Below, piece after piece: positions 9,760-17,727 of a stretch of DNA of 17,727 nucleotides. Both the position numbers and the translations under genes were made by a program. Under the pieces are notes generated by a model. It was not told the DNA's origin. It ran no database searches and saw only the letters and a list, made by a program, of their open reading frames with translations. Source of the DNA: Conidiobolus incongruus B7586 (Eukaryota; Entomophthoromycota; Entomophthoromycetes; Entomophthorales; Conidiobolaceae); NCBI GenBank assembly GCA_000697335.1, contig JNEM01016214.1, positions 1 to 17,727 on the forward strand. Reading direction: 5' to 3'. Positions within the stretch are counted from its first letter, which is position 1. Each line of letters begins with the position of its first letter.

Positions 9760-10362
9760 TTATCCTAAGAGACTTTTCATAGGTCCCAACATGCTGAGCA
9801 AACCACCTAAGCCATTACCGCCGGAACCACCGCTGGCGGCAGCCATCATCTCTTGAACCTTGGGCAAGTAATTCATTACAGCTTGTTGGACTTGAGGGTT
9901 AGTCTTGTATTCTTGAGCCAATTGCATGGCGACTGGAGTTAAGGCTTGAGCCAATTCCTTGAGTTGGTACTTCTTGCTAATGGCTTCCATCTTTTCTTTG
10001 GTGGTACCAGGCATGGTCTTGAAGTCGTTAGCTATATCACTAGCCACCATTTTGTAATTCTTGTTGACGACGCCAGTAGCTTTAGCCCAGTTGTAGAAAA
10101 TTTGGGAGAGTTGGTTGAAGGCTTGACTGGAAGGAGCAGACATTTGTTGCTGCTGATTTTGGGGTGTAGCATAAGTTTGTCCATTATAGGCAGACATAAC
10201 TGGCTCCTGGTTCATTTGAGGGAGTTGGGGAATTGAGGGGATTTGTTGAGTTTGAGGAGAGACTTGTTGAGCTTGCATTTGAGGAGTGAAGTGAGCATTA
10301 ACAACTTGAGAAGTAGATAAGAGAGTAATGACAATACTAGAGATTTGAGTGAAGTTAACCAT
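9760..10362 (-). CDS. Secreted Gln/Pro-rich protein of unknown function (200 aa)
   Basis: I do not recognise a family. The single-exon reading frame starts MVNFTQISSIVITLL, a classic signal peptide with likely cleavage after VVNA (about residue 23). Residues 24-80 are rich in Gln, Pro and Met and probably disordered. Residues 83-173 look helical, with Trp92, several Lys/Glu-rich helices and no cysteine. Residues 175-200 form a Gly-rich, hydrophobic tail ending in SMLGPMKSLLG. The coding DNA is far less AT-rich than the flanks, which supports a real gene. It lies head-to-tail upstream of SPO11 on the same strand, with 194 bp between them and separate TATA-like boxes. The absence of Cys and the helical core are unlike typical cysteine-rich effectors; a cell-surface or secreted role is inferred from the signal peptide only. 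Confidence 0.85.
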   Translation of the reverse strand: MVNFTQISSIVITLLSTSQVVNAHFTPQMQAQQVSPQTQQIPSIPQLPQMNQEPVMSAYNGQTYATPQNQQQQMSAPSSQAFNQLSQIFYNWAKATGVVNKNYKMVASDIANDFKTMPGTTKEKMEAISKKYQLKELAQALTPVAMQLAQEYKTNPQVQQAVMNYLPKVQEMMAAASGGSGGNGLGGLLSMLGPMKSLLG

Positions 10363-10441
10363 TTTAATTAATTAAATTGAAGTTGTATTAATTGAATGTA
10401 GAAAGAATTTTTTTAATGAATCTGCCTACCAACTCGGTGCA

Positions 10442-10448
10442 ATTTATA
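10442..10448 (-). promoter_or_regulatory. TATA-like box of the 200-aa secreted protein gene
   Basis: TATAAAT on the minus strand lies 79 bp before the ATG. A palindromic CACGTG lies further upstream near 10590 and could be a bHLH site. Confidence 0.45.
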
Positions 10449-10971
10449 TGATAAGATCGTTTATTATTGAATGAGATTGGCTTGATTAATGTTACGTAAT
10501 GATATTAACTTCATATTTTTATCGTGCCAACAGGGCGCTCAAATTTTTAAATTTTCTGGCTTCCAATTGATCAAATTTTCCATTCAACACGTGATCGAGA
10601 TATTTCATAAAATTTTCAAATAACCAAAAGAGTTACACAAGTCAAAAAATACTAAACAAAACATTTTTCGAAATGAAGTTATATTAGAGATTTCGTTATA
10701 TATTTATGTTGTTATATAAATCAAATTCGCATCACATATTATAAAATATATTTACAACTCTAAAATTTTAGCTACTTTGTTATTTTAAGATATTTACCAT
10801 TAAATTTGGCTTTAATTTGTTTTGATATAATTTAATAATTTTGTTAATATAAATTATGCATTTGCCCAATATCAAAATTATCTAAAATTAGATTCTAATT
10901 TATATTAAATCAACATAAGTAATTTTACTAGAGATAAGCTAAGACCAATGAACAAGCTCAAACTAGTATTT
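10449..10971. other. Upstream region and AT-rich spacer
   Basis: No gene seen. The first 170 bp are less AT-rich than the rest and probably hold upstream control sites for the 200-aa protein gene; the remainder is featureless AT-rich DNA. Confidence 0.5.
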
Positions 10972-11134
10972 TCAGCACCTGTCGATTATAACCTGATTCA
11001 AGACGAATTTTTAGTAATGATTAGAATGAGGTGCTGAGGCTAAATTTGGCATCTTTCGATTAAGAATTGCAATGAAAACAATGCTAATTCATTGTCCCAT
11101 ACGCCTAATATTCAAATGAATTAGAGTTACAGTC
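10972..11134 (+). ncRNA. Candidate two-hairpin structured RNA (H/ACA-like?)
   Basis: Two perfect hairpin stems stand in tandem in an otherwise plain AT-rich spacer: TCAGCACCT/AGGTGCTGA (10972-10980 with 11029-11037) and CTAATTCATT/AATGAATTAG (11084-11093 with 11115-11124). The second stem is followed by AGTT then ACA (11129-11131), so the ACA lies 14 nt below the top of that stem, the spacing known for H/ACA guide RNAs. However, the hinge between the stems is long, no clear H box follows the first stem at the expected distance, and the second hairpin has no obvious upper stem. This local sequence is less AT-rich than its surroundings. It could be another structured RNA or chance. Confidence 0.22.
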
Positions 11135-12860
11135 TGCCGGTAAAATGTGTTCAAATTTCGGAAAAATATAATTGAAATTAATTAAATCAATCTATTTTAA
11201 AAAATAGTACAAATATTGTATTCAAATTATATTATAAATGTTCAAATATACACATCTGTAATTTGTAGTTATTAATTTGACAATAATACTATTTAACCAT
11301 TCAAAAGTTAAGATTACAATACAGATTATATGATTCTGATAATATGAAATTGGTGCAAATTTATTTTGATATTTAAGGATATATCTAAAGTTATTTATTA
11401 ATTGTTATTCATTTAAAGCTATATTACACTAAAATTTATATTGTTTAAATTCAACATATATATATAAATCATAGTATATTTTATCAATTTCATCAATTCA
11501 AAATTTCACTAGATTTTAGTTCAATCAAAATATCAAATGAAATTAAATAGTTAAATGGAAAAATTTATATTCAGATCTAAAAAATTTATTAATACAAACT
11601 TAGATAATATATTCCATAGTTTTAAAAAATTTTCCTAATTTGATTAAAAATTTGTTCATTAAATTGTGGCCAGTGTATATGCAGAATATGCATTAAAATC
11701 AGTTTAAATTTATCTTATCAATTATTAAATTTAGAAATCAATTTATTAAAAGCCAACGTTATTTTTTACATTGATTTTTGATAAATAGAAAACCAGACAA
11801 TAATGAGTCTATAATAGTATATATTACGTATCGAATTTGAAATGATATTCAAGTAAGTCCCGTAACAATATTTAATATATCAATTTAATATAGTCACTTT
11901 TTGATAATAAAACTAATCTCTTGCAATTAAATTAATTCAAACTTGAATTAAACCCGGTGGCTTTATGCATAATATAGTTTTTAAATCGAACTAAAATAAC
12001 TAAAACAAGTTTCTATATTTTTATAGTTAACACTTTTTGATATTTTTAAATTTTTAAATCTATGGTGTATGTTAAATTTGATTAATGGTAACTTAATGCT
12101 TTCTATTTGGGTTAATGATTTTTTGAAAATAAAAATAGATTGAAAATTAAATTAATAATTTTCATCAAAACATAATAGTTGTTCAATTATATTAAAACAT
12201 AAACGTGAATGTTATATTAACTATATATTTAATTTTATTAATAAAGTTTTAGTAAAATAGATTATTGCAATAAACTAAGTGAATTTTTAATATTAAAATA
12301 GTATTAAATATTTTCAGTTATACGAGATGATTTCATATATCAGAATCAATTAAAAAATTAATTTTAATAATATGATATAATGAAAAAATGTAATATTTTA
12401 TTAAATGTAAGAGAATATTTATTTTTACTATAAAAATAACATTAAACTATCCTTAATAAAAATTTTATTTTAATATTGAAATTTGATTTATAGAATTAAG
12501 GGCAAAGTTTTAATTATAGGTTAAGAATCTTTATAAAAACATTTGCTTAATCTCCTGAGCAGATGAAATTTAAAAGATAAATTATGAATGAAAATGTGCT
12601 ATTCACATATTGGATATAATGTTGAATAATAATTACATTTTTATTATACTATTGAGATCTTCATATTATAAACAATATTAAATAATTCAAATCGAATTTT
12701 GATAAAAGAAAGTCTACACCTGTTTTATATATAGTTGATTTTTTATTGAACATTTAAAATATTTTATATAATGTTGATAATTTTGACTGATTACATATTG
12801 TCAACTTTAATTACTATTATGAAATGGGTCTTGGAGTTAATAATATTGATTGGAATAGAA
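11135..12860. other. Long AT-rich spacer
   Basis: No gene, RNA or repeat could be supported in this 1.7 kb. All frames are broken at chance spacing and no chain of exons with splice sites gave a recognisable protein. Confidence 0.5.
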
Positions 12861-13365
12861 TTATGTACATGTGGAATTATTTCCAGGCGTTTCGTCTACT
12901 TTATTGGAACTTAAGACAACACCAATCTTTGTATCAGTAATAATGTTAGTAAACTTGTTGATGGGTTAATGATGAGTGTGGAGGTCATTCTCATAAAACT
13001 CCTTATGAGTTTTGAATTCTGACTGGCCCGCCACAGGATCCTTAACCAACACTATAAATTGCGATTCTACAATTGAGTCGAAATATTCTGGATCGTTCTT
13101 TATGCTATTTGCCAATTGGCTTGCACTCTCAAATGCTCCTCAGATATTCCTTAAACTTTGGCTAAAAGTGTCTGTGATTAGTTTAGAAATATCGCTCAAC
13201 TCGTTGAGTTTTGGGCGGAACATGTAGTTGATATCTTTAAGCGAGTTAGAAAACTTTTTAAAAGGATTCATGTAATTGGGATCCACAGGAAAATTTGGAG
13301 TACTTGGAGGCATACAAGCAATGCGTGACCAAGAGTGGTGATAAATAATACACAATATATTTCAT
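12861..13365 (-). pseudogene. Broken gene for a small secreted protein
   Basis: The minus strand from an ATG at 13365 reads MKYIVYYLSPLLVTH, a signal-peptide-like start. The body then continues in a second frame with MPPSTPNFPVDPNYMNPF and a hydrophilic, helix-like stretch (about residues 35-75). The same frame stays protein-like past two in-frame stops (TGA near 13140 and TAA near 12966), with segments such as ANSIKNDPEYFDSIVES and DTKIGVVLSSNKVDE, down to 12861. No short intron with proper ends explains these breaks. GC content is well above the spacers, which marks former coding DNA. The start, the Pro/Asn-rich segment after it and an F.N.LKD motif resemble the 124-aa protein at 14585-14959, so the two may be paralogues. 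Function unknown. An unrecognised exon structure or a sequencing error is the alternative. Confidence 0.6.
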
Positions 13366-14584
13366 TATTACAGATAAAAACAATATACATTAGTGAAATA
13401 AACAAAAGAACGAAGTAAAAAAATAAAAAGTCTAGACGCAATTCAAGGATTTTTGAATTTTTATAAATTTTATAATATTACTAGTTTAATATAGAATCAA
13501 TGTGTGTATTAGTTTTAAGCAGCTTCAATTTATTAAAAGATAATTTATTTGATTCTATTGTATCATATTCCCTAATTAATATATTTGTTAGTTCTTTGAA
13601 ATTTATTTAATTATATTTTATAAAACCACATTCTTTGTTGGTTTATTAATTCTAGCAAATATATATTACAATAATTTTTGGTGAATATTGGACATACTGT
13701 CATAATTCTATCACTGATTATCAAAATAAGATTTCTAATAAAATCATTTTATTAATTCGATTTTCTGATTAATGATATATTTTGATCCATTTGCATATTT
13801 TATCAACTTGTTGAATATTCTGTGTAGTAACATAATATTCTAATTCTAGAATTGACAAAATACAGTTTATGGTTACAAAATGAAACAAATATATGGATTC
13901 AAGTAATTATAAATTATGCCAAGCTGCATATGCTATGCGAAGAACTTCATTTAATAAATACTTTACCCACATTTTATAATTTAAATATCTTTTAATTCAT
14001 TTTAATATAATATTTATAAAACCTTGATCGTATTTTGAAAAATGATGATAAAATTATGAAAATATGACTAATATTCAACAAAAATAGTTTAATTCATATT
14101 TTACTTTTGTAAATCAAAAATTTATGCTCAAATAATTATCAAATGTAAAACAATATAGTTAATTTTTTGTCGAGTTCCTAATTAATGGTATTTACTTTCT
14201 CATAACTTTTGGAACGAAGCTGCATAATAGATTTACGTTATTAGTCATTTTTAATTGGTTTAGATAAATTTCCAAATATTAATTAATAGAAATATTATAT
14301 CAACTATTACATAATTTTTAATAACTTTAGTTCACATAATGGAGTAAATTTTTCATATTTTCAACGTTATAGCTGTTATCAATTACATAAATATTGATGT
14401 GAACTATATTTTTCTATATATTAGTGATTAAGAATAAATTTTGATAAAATTATATAGAATATTATAGATATTTAAATATATCAGGAATAATAACTGATAA
14501 ATTAATACAGTTTTAATTAAAACAGAATGGTTAATGATATAAACATCATAAACCTAACACAAAAAATTATATCAGCAATATTTA
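13366..14584. other. AT-rich spacer
   Basis: No gene or RNA could be supported. The part nearest 13366 would be the upstream region of the broken secreted-protein gene. Confidence 0.5.
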
Positions 14585-14959
14585 TTAATTTTGTTGGGGT
14601 TGCAGCCAATAACTCATAAGTGCTGATATGTCGCTATCTGAAACCTGGTCATGATTTTCTCCTTTTTCGCTAGAACTAGGATTAGTGTTTCCCTGATCAC
14701 TATTATTACCATCAGGACCCACTCCAAAGTTATTCTCTTTAAGCCTTTCATAACTTTCCATTCCAGCCAATACTTTAATGGAATTCACCCATACATCGCC
14801 AACGTCTTTCAAAATATTAAAAAATTTCTCCACTTCATTAAATCTATCCTTGACAGCTCCCTCAATTACATCTATAAAAGGAATACTAGGTTGATTGGGA
14901 GGTGCTGCACCGATTTGACTCACAAGTAGTATAATAATGGAAGAAGATAACAATTTCAT
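14585..14959 (-). CDS. Small secreted protein of unknown function (124 aa)
   Basis: I do not recognise a family. The single exon starts MKLLSSSIIILLVSQIGA, a signal peptide with likely cleavage near residue 18 or 19. A Pro/Asn-rich stretch (APPNQPSIPFID, 19-30) follows, then an amphipathic helical segment (about 33-75, with VEKFFNILKDVGDVWVNSI), then a low-complexity Gly/Asn/Ser/Asp-rich tail (about 79-110) and a short ending SALMSYWLQPQQN. The mature part has no cysteine. The layout resembles the broken gene at 12861-13365, and both lie on the minus strand with the other secreted-protein genes. A TATA-like box (15008-15015) lies about 48 bp upstream. An opposite-strand frame covers most of it, but that frame lacks a signal peptide and is judged a shadow. 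Confidence 0.75.
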   Translation of the reverse strand: MKLLSSSIIILLVSQIGAAPPNQPSIPFIDVIEGAVKDRFNEVEKFFNILKDVGDVWVNSIKVLAGMESYERLKENNFGVGPDGNNSDQGNTNPSSSEKGENHDQVSDSDISALMSYWLQPQQN

Positions 14960-15007
14960 TTTTAAAATAAAATTATCAAATAATTTTGATAAATATTCAA
15001 TTTATAT

Positions 15008-15015
15008 TATTTATA
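15008..15015 (-). promoter_or_regulatory. TATA-like box of the 124-aa secreted protein gene
   Basis: TATAAATA on the minus strand, ending 48 bp before the ATG at 14959. A second ATATAAAT follows closer to the start. Confidence 0.45.
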
Positions 15016-16261
15016 AATACCAATAATTATTTATGGCCAATATTTTAAAATTTAGAATTGACACTCCAATTTCCAAATTGTAGCAAAAATTAATTTGGTA
15101 TAAGAGTTTGATTTTCTTGTATTGATAGCACAATTCAAAGGACAATTGTATTACTTTTTTATTCCAATAATAATTAATAGACTATTTCAAATAAATTAAT
15201 ATTATATATCAAGCTATTTCAAAATATCTAAAATCCATTATATTATTCAATAACTTTATATTTCTATATATTCAATTATCCAGAACAATATTAGTTATAT
15301 TATTAATATGGGTATTTCAATACAGAAACAATGAATATTTTCTTGTAAATTTATATTGAATATATTACTAAAATTAATTGTTAAGTCCCAAATTTTAAAG
15401 GTTTATCTAATAAATTGTTGGATATATTTTGGATTCAGTTGGATTCTATATTTGCATCAGCCATTACTTACGAAACATCGGTATTTTATAACTATTTTCA
15501 TTAAAACTATTTTGATTATATGCGTACTAATTGGGTATTTTACTTACAATTCACATTTCTTCGAATTAATCAAAAGATATATAAGTATTAAACGCAACAT
15601 TATATCTATATAAATTATTTAAGCTATTTATTTTATAAATATCCTTAAATTTATATATAATAATTTTGATCAACTTCCAGTTTCACTCCATTTAAATTTT
15701 TGTATAATTGAATTTATTAACTTCAGAATAATATTTTTTTTTTGTAATATATATCTCAAATTACTAAAATCTTAAATAAAGATTTATCAATATCATCACC
15801 CAATTTAACTTATGAAAAGATTTTTAAGAGCCTTTAATAATTCAATAGTTGTTAAAATCAGAGATTCTAACTATTATTTATTATTGACACCATAGTCAAC
15901 TTTTATCATTGGGCATACATTATTTAGCAAAATTAATATTCATTTTATATATATTGATAAAATATTGGAATGTATTAATGATATCATTATATACTAAAAA
16001 TTCTATAATAGGATACAATAAGGATATATTACTGAATATAATGTAAATTTCAAATAATTAATTTTATTAATAATATATTGTTTTATTATAGTTTATAAAA
16101 TTTATATTTAAATCAGTAAATTCAATTTAGTACAAAATCTTTTAGTCACATTCATCTTATATCATATATCATTCTACTAATAGCTATAAAAATATTTAAA
16201 TATCTATTTATAACAATTCAATAATGATGATGAAAGTAATCTTCTTCCTATTATTTCAGAA
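15016..16261. other. AT-rich spacer
   Basis: No gene is supported. A hydrophobic frame on the plus strand at 15356-15613 begins at TTG, has no ATG and has spacer-like base composition, so it is not called. The right end is the 3' flank of the repeat-protein gene. Confidence 0.5.
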
Positions 16262-17727
16262 CTAGTCAAGCTTGGCAGGTGGAGTAATACAGAATCGTGG
16301 TGGCTGACCAACTCCTCCTGCAACTTCTACCTCTCCTGGAGGACATGGAGCCAAACACACACATAAGTAAGGTGGCTGTCCTTGTATACCAGGGATTTGA
16401 ACAAATCCTGCTGGACACGGTGGAGGGTAGACACACATCTCTGGAGGCTGTCCTGGTCCACCTGGAATTTCAATCATCATAAATGGACATTTTCCGGGTG
16501 GAGGCGCCGGTTCACAAGGGGGATTTCCTAAAGGATTTGGAACTGTTCCATATGGACAGTCGAGTGGTGGTACAACTGCACAAATCTTAGGCGGTCCTCC
16601 TGGAGGTCCTGGAAGTTCATGGGTACCATCTGGACAAGGTGGAAGATAGACACAAATCTTGGGTGGTCCTCCTGGGTATCCTGGAGCAGATGTTGTTCCA
16701 GGAGGGCAAGGAGGTGCCCATATACAAATATCAGGTGGGCCTCCTGGATTTCCGGGGCTTGAGATCATTCCTACTGGACATGTAACCGGTGGCCTATCTA
16801 TAATACAAGGTGGACTTCTTTCAGGATTGGGACTTGTACCTGGAGGACACATTAGTGGAGGTAAGATGACACATACATCGGGTGGTCCTCCTAGATGTCC
16901 TGGAGTTGGGAATGTTCCAGGAGGGCAAGGTGGGGGATAAACACAGCTCCTTGGTGGACCTCCTGGGAATCCTGGAACTTCAATCGCTCCTTTTGGACAA
17001 GGAGGTGTCCAAATACAGAAGTTACTTGATACACCTATAATTCCAGGAACCGAAGTCATCCCTGGTGGACATGGCAATAGTGGTCGAAGGTTAATACAAG
17101 GTGGATTTCCTGTGGGATTAGGAGTCAAACCAGCTGGACAATCAAGTGGTGGTACAACTACACAAATTTTCGGTGGTCCTCCTGAAGGCCCTTGGGTTTC
17201 AGTAGATCCAGGTGGACACGGTGGAACATACACACAAACACTTGGTGGTCCTCCTGGTAATCCTGAAACTTCTGTCATTCCCTCAGGACAAGGTGGTGTC
17301 CAAACACATATGGTTGCTGGTCCTCCAGGTAATCCTGGAATTGGCACCATATTTGGTGGACATAGACTTGGTGGCTTATCCGGTAAACAAGGAGGATTTC
17401 CTGAAGGATTAGGCTTCGTACCAGGTGGACACATAAGTGGAGGGACAACACCACAAAAAATTGGTGGTCCTCCTTGAGGTCCTTGGATTTGAGTAGTTCC
17501 AGGTGGGCAAGGTGGAGCATACACACAAATATTTGGCGGACCTCCTGGCAATCCCGGAACTTGAATAGTTCCAGGTGGGCAAGGTGGAATCCAAATACAA
17601 ACGGCTGGTGGTCCCCCAGATGGTCCTGGAATTGAAATCATTCCTGATGGACATTGAGCTGGTGGTGGTCCATCCGGAACACATGGAGGATTTCCAGAAG
17701 GGTTGGGACGAGAGCCTGGTGGACACT
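16262..17727 (-). CDS. Cys/Pro/Gly modular repeat protein, C-terminal part (5' end beyond window)
   Basis: The frame is open from the window edge to the TAG at 16262-16264, at least 488 residues. The Met at 17641 lies inside a repeat and is not the start. The protein is made only of 23-26-residue modules of the form CP.G....PG..GGPP..C...PP. Four module types (A, 24 aa, often ending CIW.PP; B, 24 aa, CVY.PP; C, 26 aa, CVVVPPL; D, 23 aa, with PNP.GNPPC) alternate in fixed order, making a 97-residue higher-order unit repeated four times. A final A-B-C set is more divergent and ends the protein (TPPAKLD). Each module has two cysteines, so many disulfides and an extended extracellular rod or wall/adhesive role are likely, but this is inference. 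I know no named family with this order. The DNA is GC-richer than its surroundings. N-terminus and signal peptide are outside the window. Confidence 0.9.
   Translation of the reverse strand, partial: CPPGSRPNPSGNPPCVPDGPPPAQCPSGMISIPGPSGGPPAVCIWIPPCPPGTIQVPGLPGGPPNICVYAPPCPPGTTQIQGPQGGPPIFCGVVPPLMCPPGTKPNPSGNPPCLPDKPPSLCPPNMVPIPGLPGGPATICVWTPPCPEGMTEVSGLPGGPPSVCVYVPPCPPGSTETQGPSGGPPKICVVVPPLDCPAGLTPNPTGNPPCINLRPLLPCPPGMTSVPGIIGVSSNFCIWTPPCPKGAIEVPGFPGGPPRSCVYPPPCPPGTFPTPGHLGGPPDVCVILPPLMCPPGTSPNPERSPPCIIDRPPVTCPVGMISSPGNPGGPPDICIWAPPCPPGTTSAPGYPGGPPKICVYLPPCPDGTHELPGPPGGPPKICAVVPPLDCPYGTVPNPLGNPPCEPAPPPGKCPFMMIEIPGGPGQPPEMCVYPPPCPAGFVQIPGIQGQPPYLCVCLAPCPPGEVEVAGGVGQPPRFCITPPAKLD
16265..17653 (-). 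repeat. 291-bp (97-aa) four-module coding tandem repeat
   Basis: The units run 17653-17363, 17362-17072, 17071-16781 and 16780-16490, each exactly 291 bp, then a partial A-B-C unit at 16489-16265. Another partial D module lies upstream to the window edge. Units are clearly diverged from one another, yet the length is perfectly kept, so selection acts on module spacing. Confidence 0.92.

Noticed and set aside
9946-10236. 96-codon plus-strand frame opposite the 200-aa secreted protein
   Set aside because: Shadow frame; the minus-strand frame is longer, has a signal peptide and a TATA-like box.
13012-13227. 71-codon plus-strand frame opposite the broken secreted-protein gene
   Set aside because: The minus strand carries the signal peptide and longer protein-like reading; the plus frame looks like a shadow.
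14651-14929. 92-codon plus-strand frame opposite the 124-aa protein
   Set aside because: No signal peptide or recognisable domain; explained as the shadow of the minus-strand gene.
15356-15613. 85-codon hydrophobic plus-strand frame
   Set aside because: It starts at TTG with no ATG, has spacer-like base composition and resembles no family; open runs of this type occur by chance in AT-rich DNA.
16297-17477. Plus-strand frames over the repeat gene that read like collagen (GGPPG, PGGQGG)
   Set aside because: They are antisense shadows. The GGPP codons of the real gene give Gly and Pro again in reverse complement, there is no continuous frame, and stops interrupt them.
1-17727. CRISPR arrays, bacterial operons or plasmid features
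   Set aside because: No short regular direct repeats with spacers were seen; introns, tRNA boxes, TATA elements and SPO11 show a eukaryotic nuclear genome.

Overview
The window looks like nuclear DNA of an AT-rich eukaryote, most likely a fungus and perhaps an early-diverging one. Reasons seen in the sequence: 19 very short GT-AG introns (mostly 46-66 bp) with CTAAY/CTGAY-like branch sites, TATAAAT boxes 40-85 bp before start codons, a Pol III tRNA gene with a 5-bp-duplicated solo LTR placed just upstream, and a decayed Tc1/mariner copy whose changes are mostly C-to-T and G-to-A (RIP-like or methyl-C decay). The species cannot be named from this.

Layout. 1-973 is a dead Tc1/mariner transposase, followed by an AT-rich gene-poor tract to about 4831 that holds a 51-bp inverted repeat pair. 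4832-5521 carries two LTR remnants; the second (5221-5521) is a whole solo LTR with GCAGA target duplications, ending 10 bp before tRNA-Thr(AGT) (5532-5604). 5971-7103 (+) is a four-exon PPPDE peptidase-thioredoxin fusion gene. It is convergent with 7447-9565 (-), a 17-exon SPO11 gene that no simple ORF scan reveals because its longest exon is only 185 nt. I rebuilt it as a 410-residue protein with catalytic Tyr157 and the Toprim residues E242, D295 and D297.

From 9760 to the right end every gene lies on the minus strand, and they look like secreted or extracellular products of unknown function: a 200-aa Gln/Pro-rich secreted protein (9760-10362), a broken gene for a small secreted protein (12861-13365), a possibly related 124-aa secreted protein (14585-14959), and the C-terminal part of a large Cys/Pro/Gly repeat protein (16262 to the window edge) built from a strict 97-residue, four-module higher-order repeat. 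Long AT-rich spacers separate them.

The genes do not form one pathway. The left half holds housekeeping/meiosis genes beside a tRNA hot spot for LTR insertion. The right half looks like an accessory, fast-evolving block of secreted proteins. The most notable items are the repeat-built extracellular protein, the intron-dense SPO11 with a 15-nt microexon, and the tRNA-targeted solo LTR.
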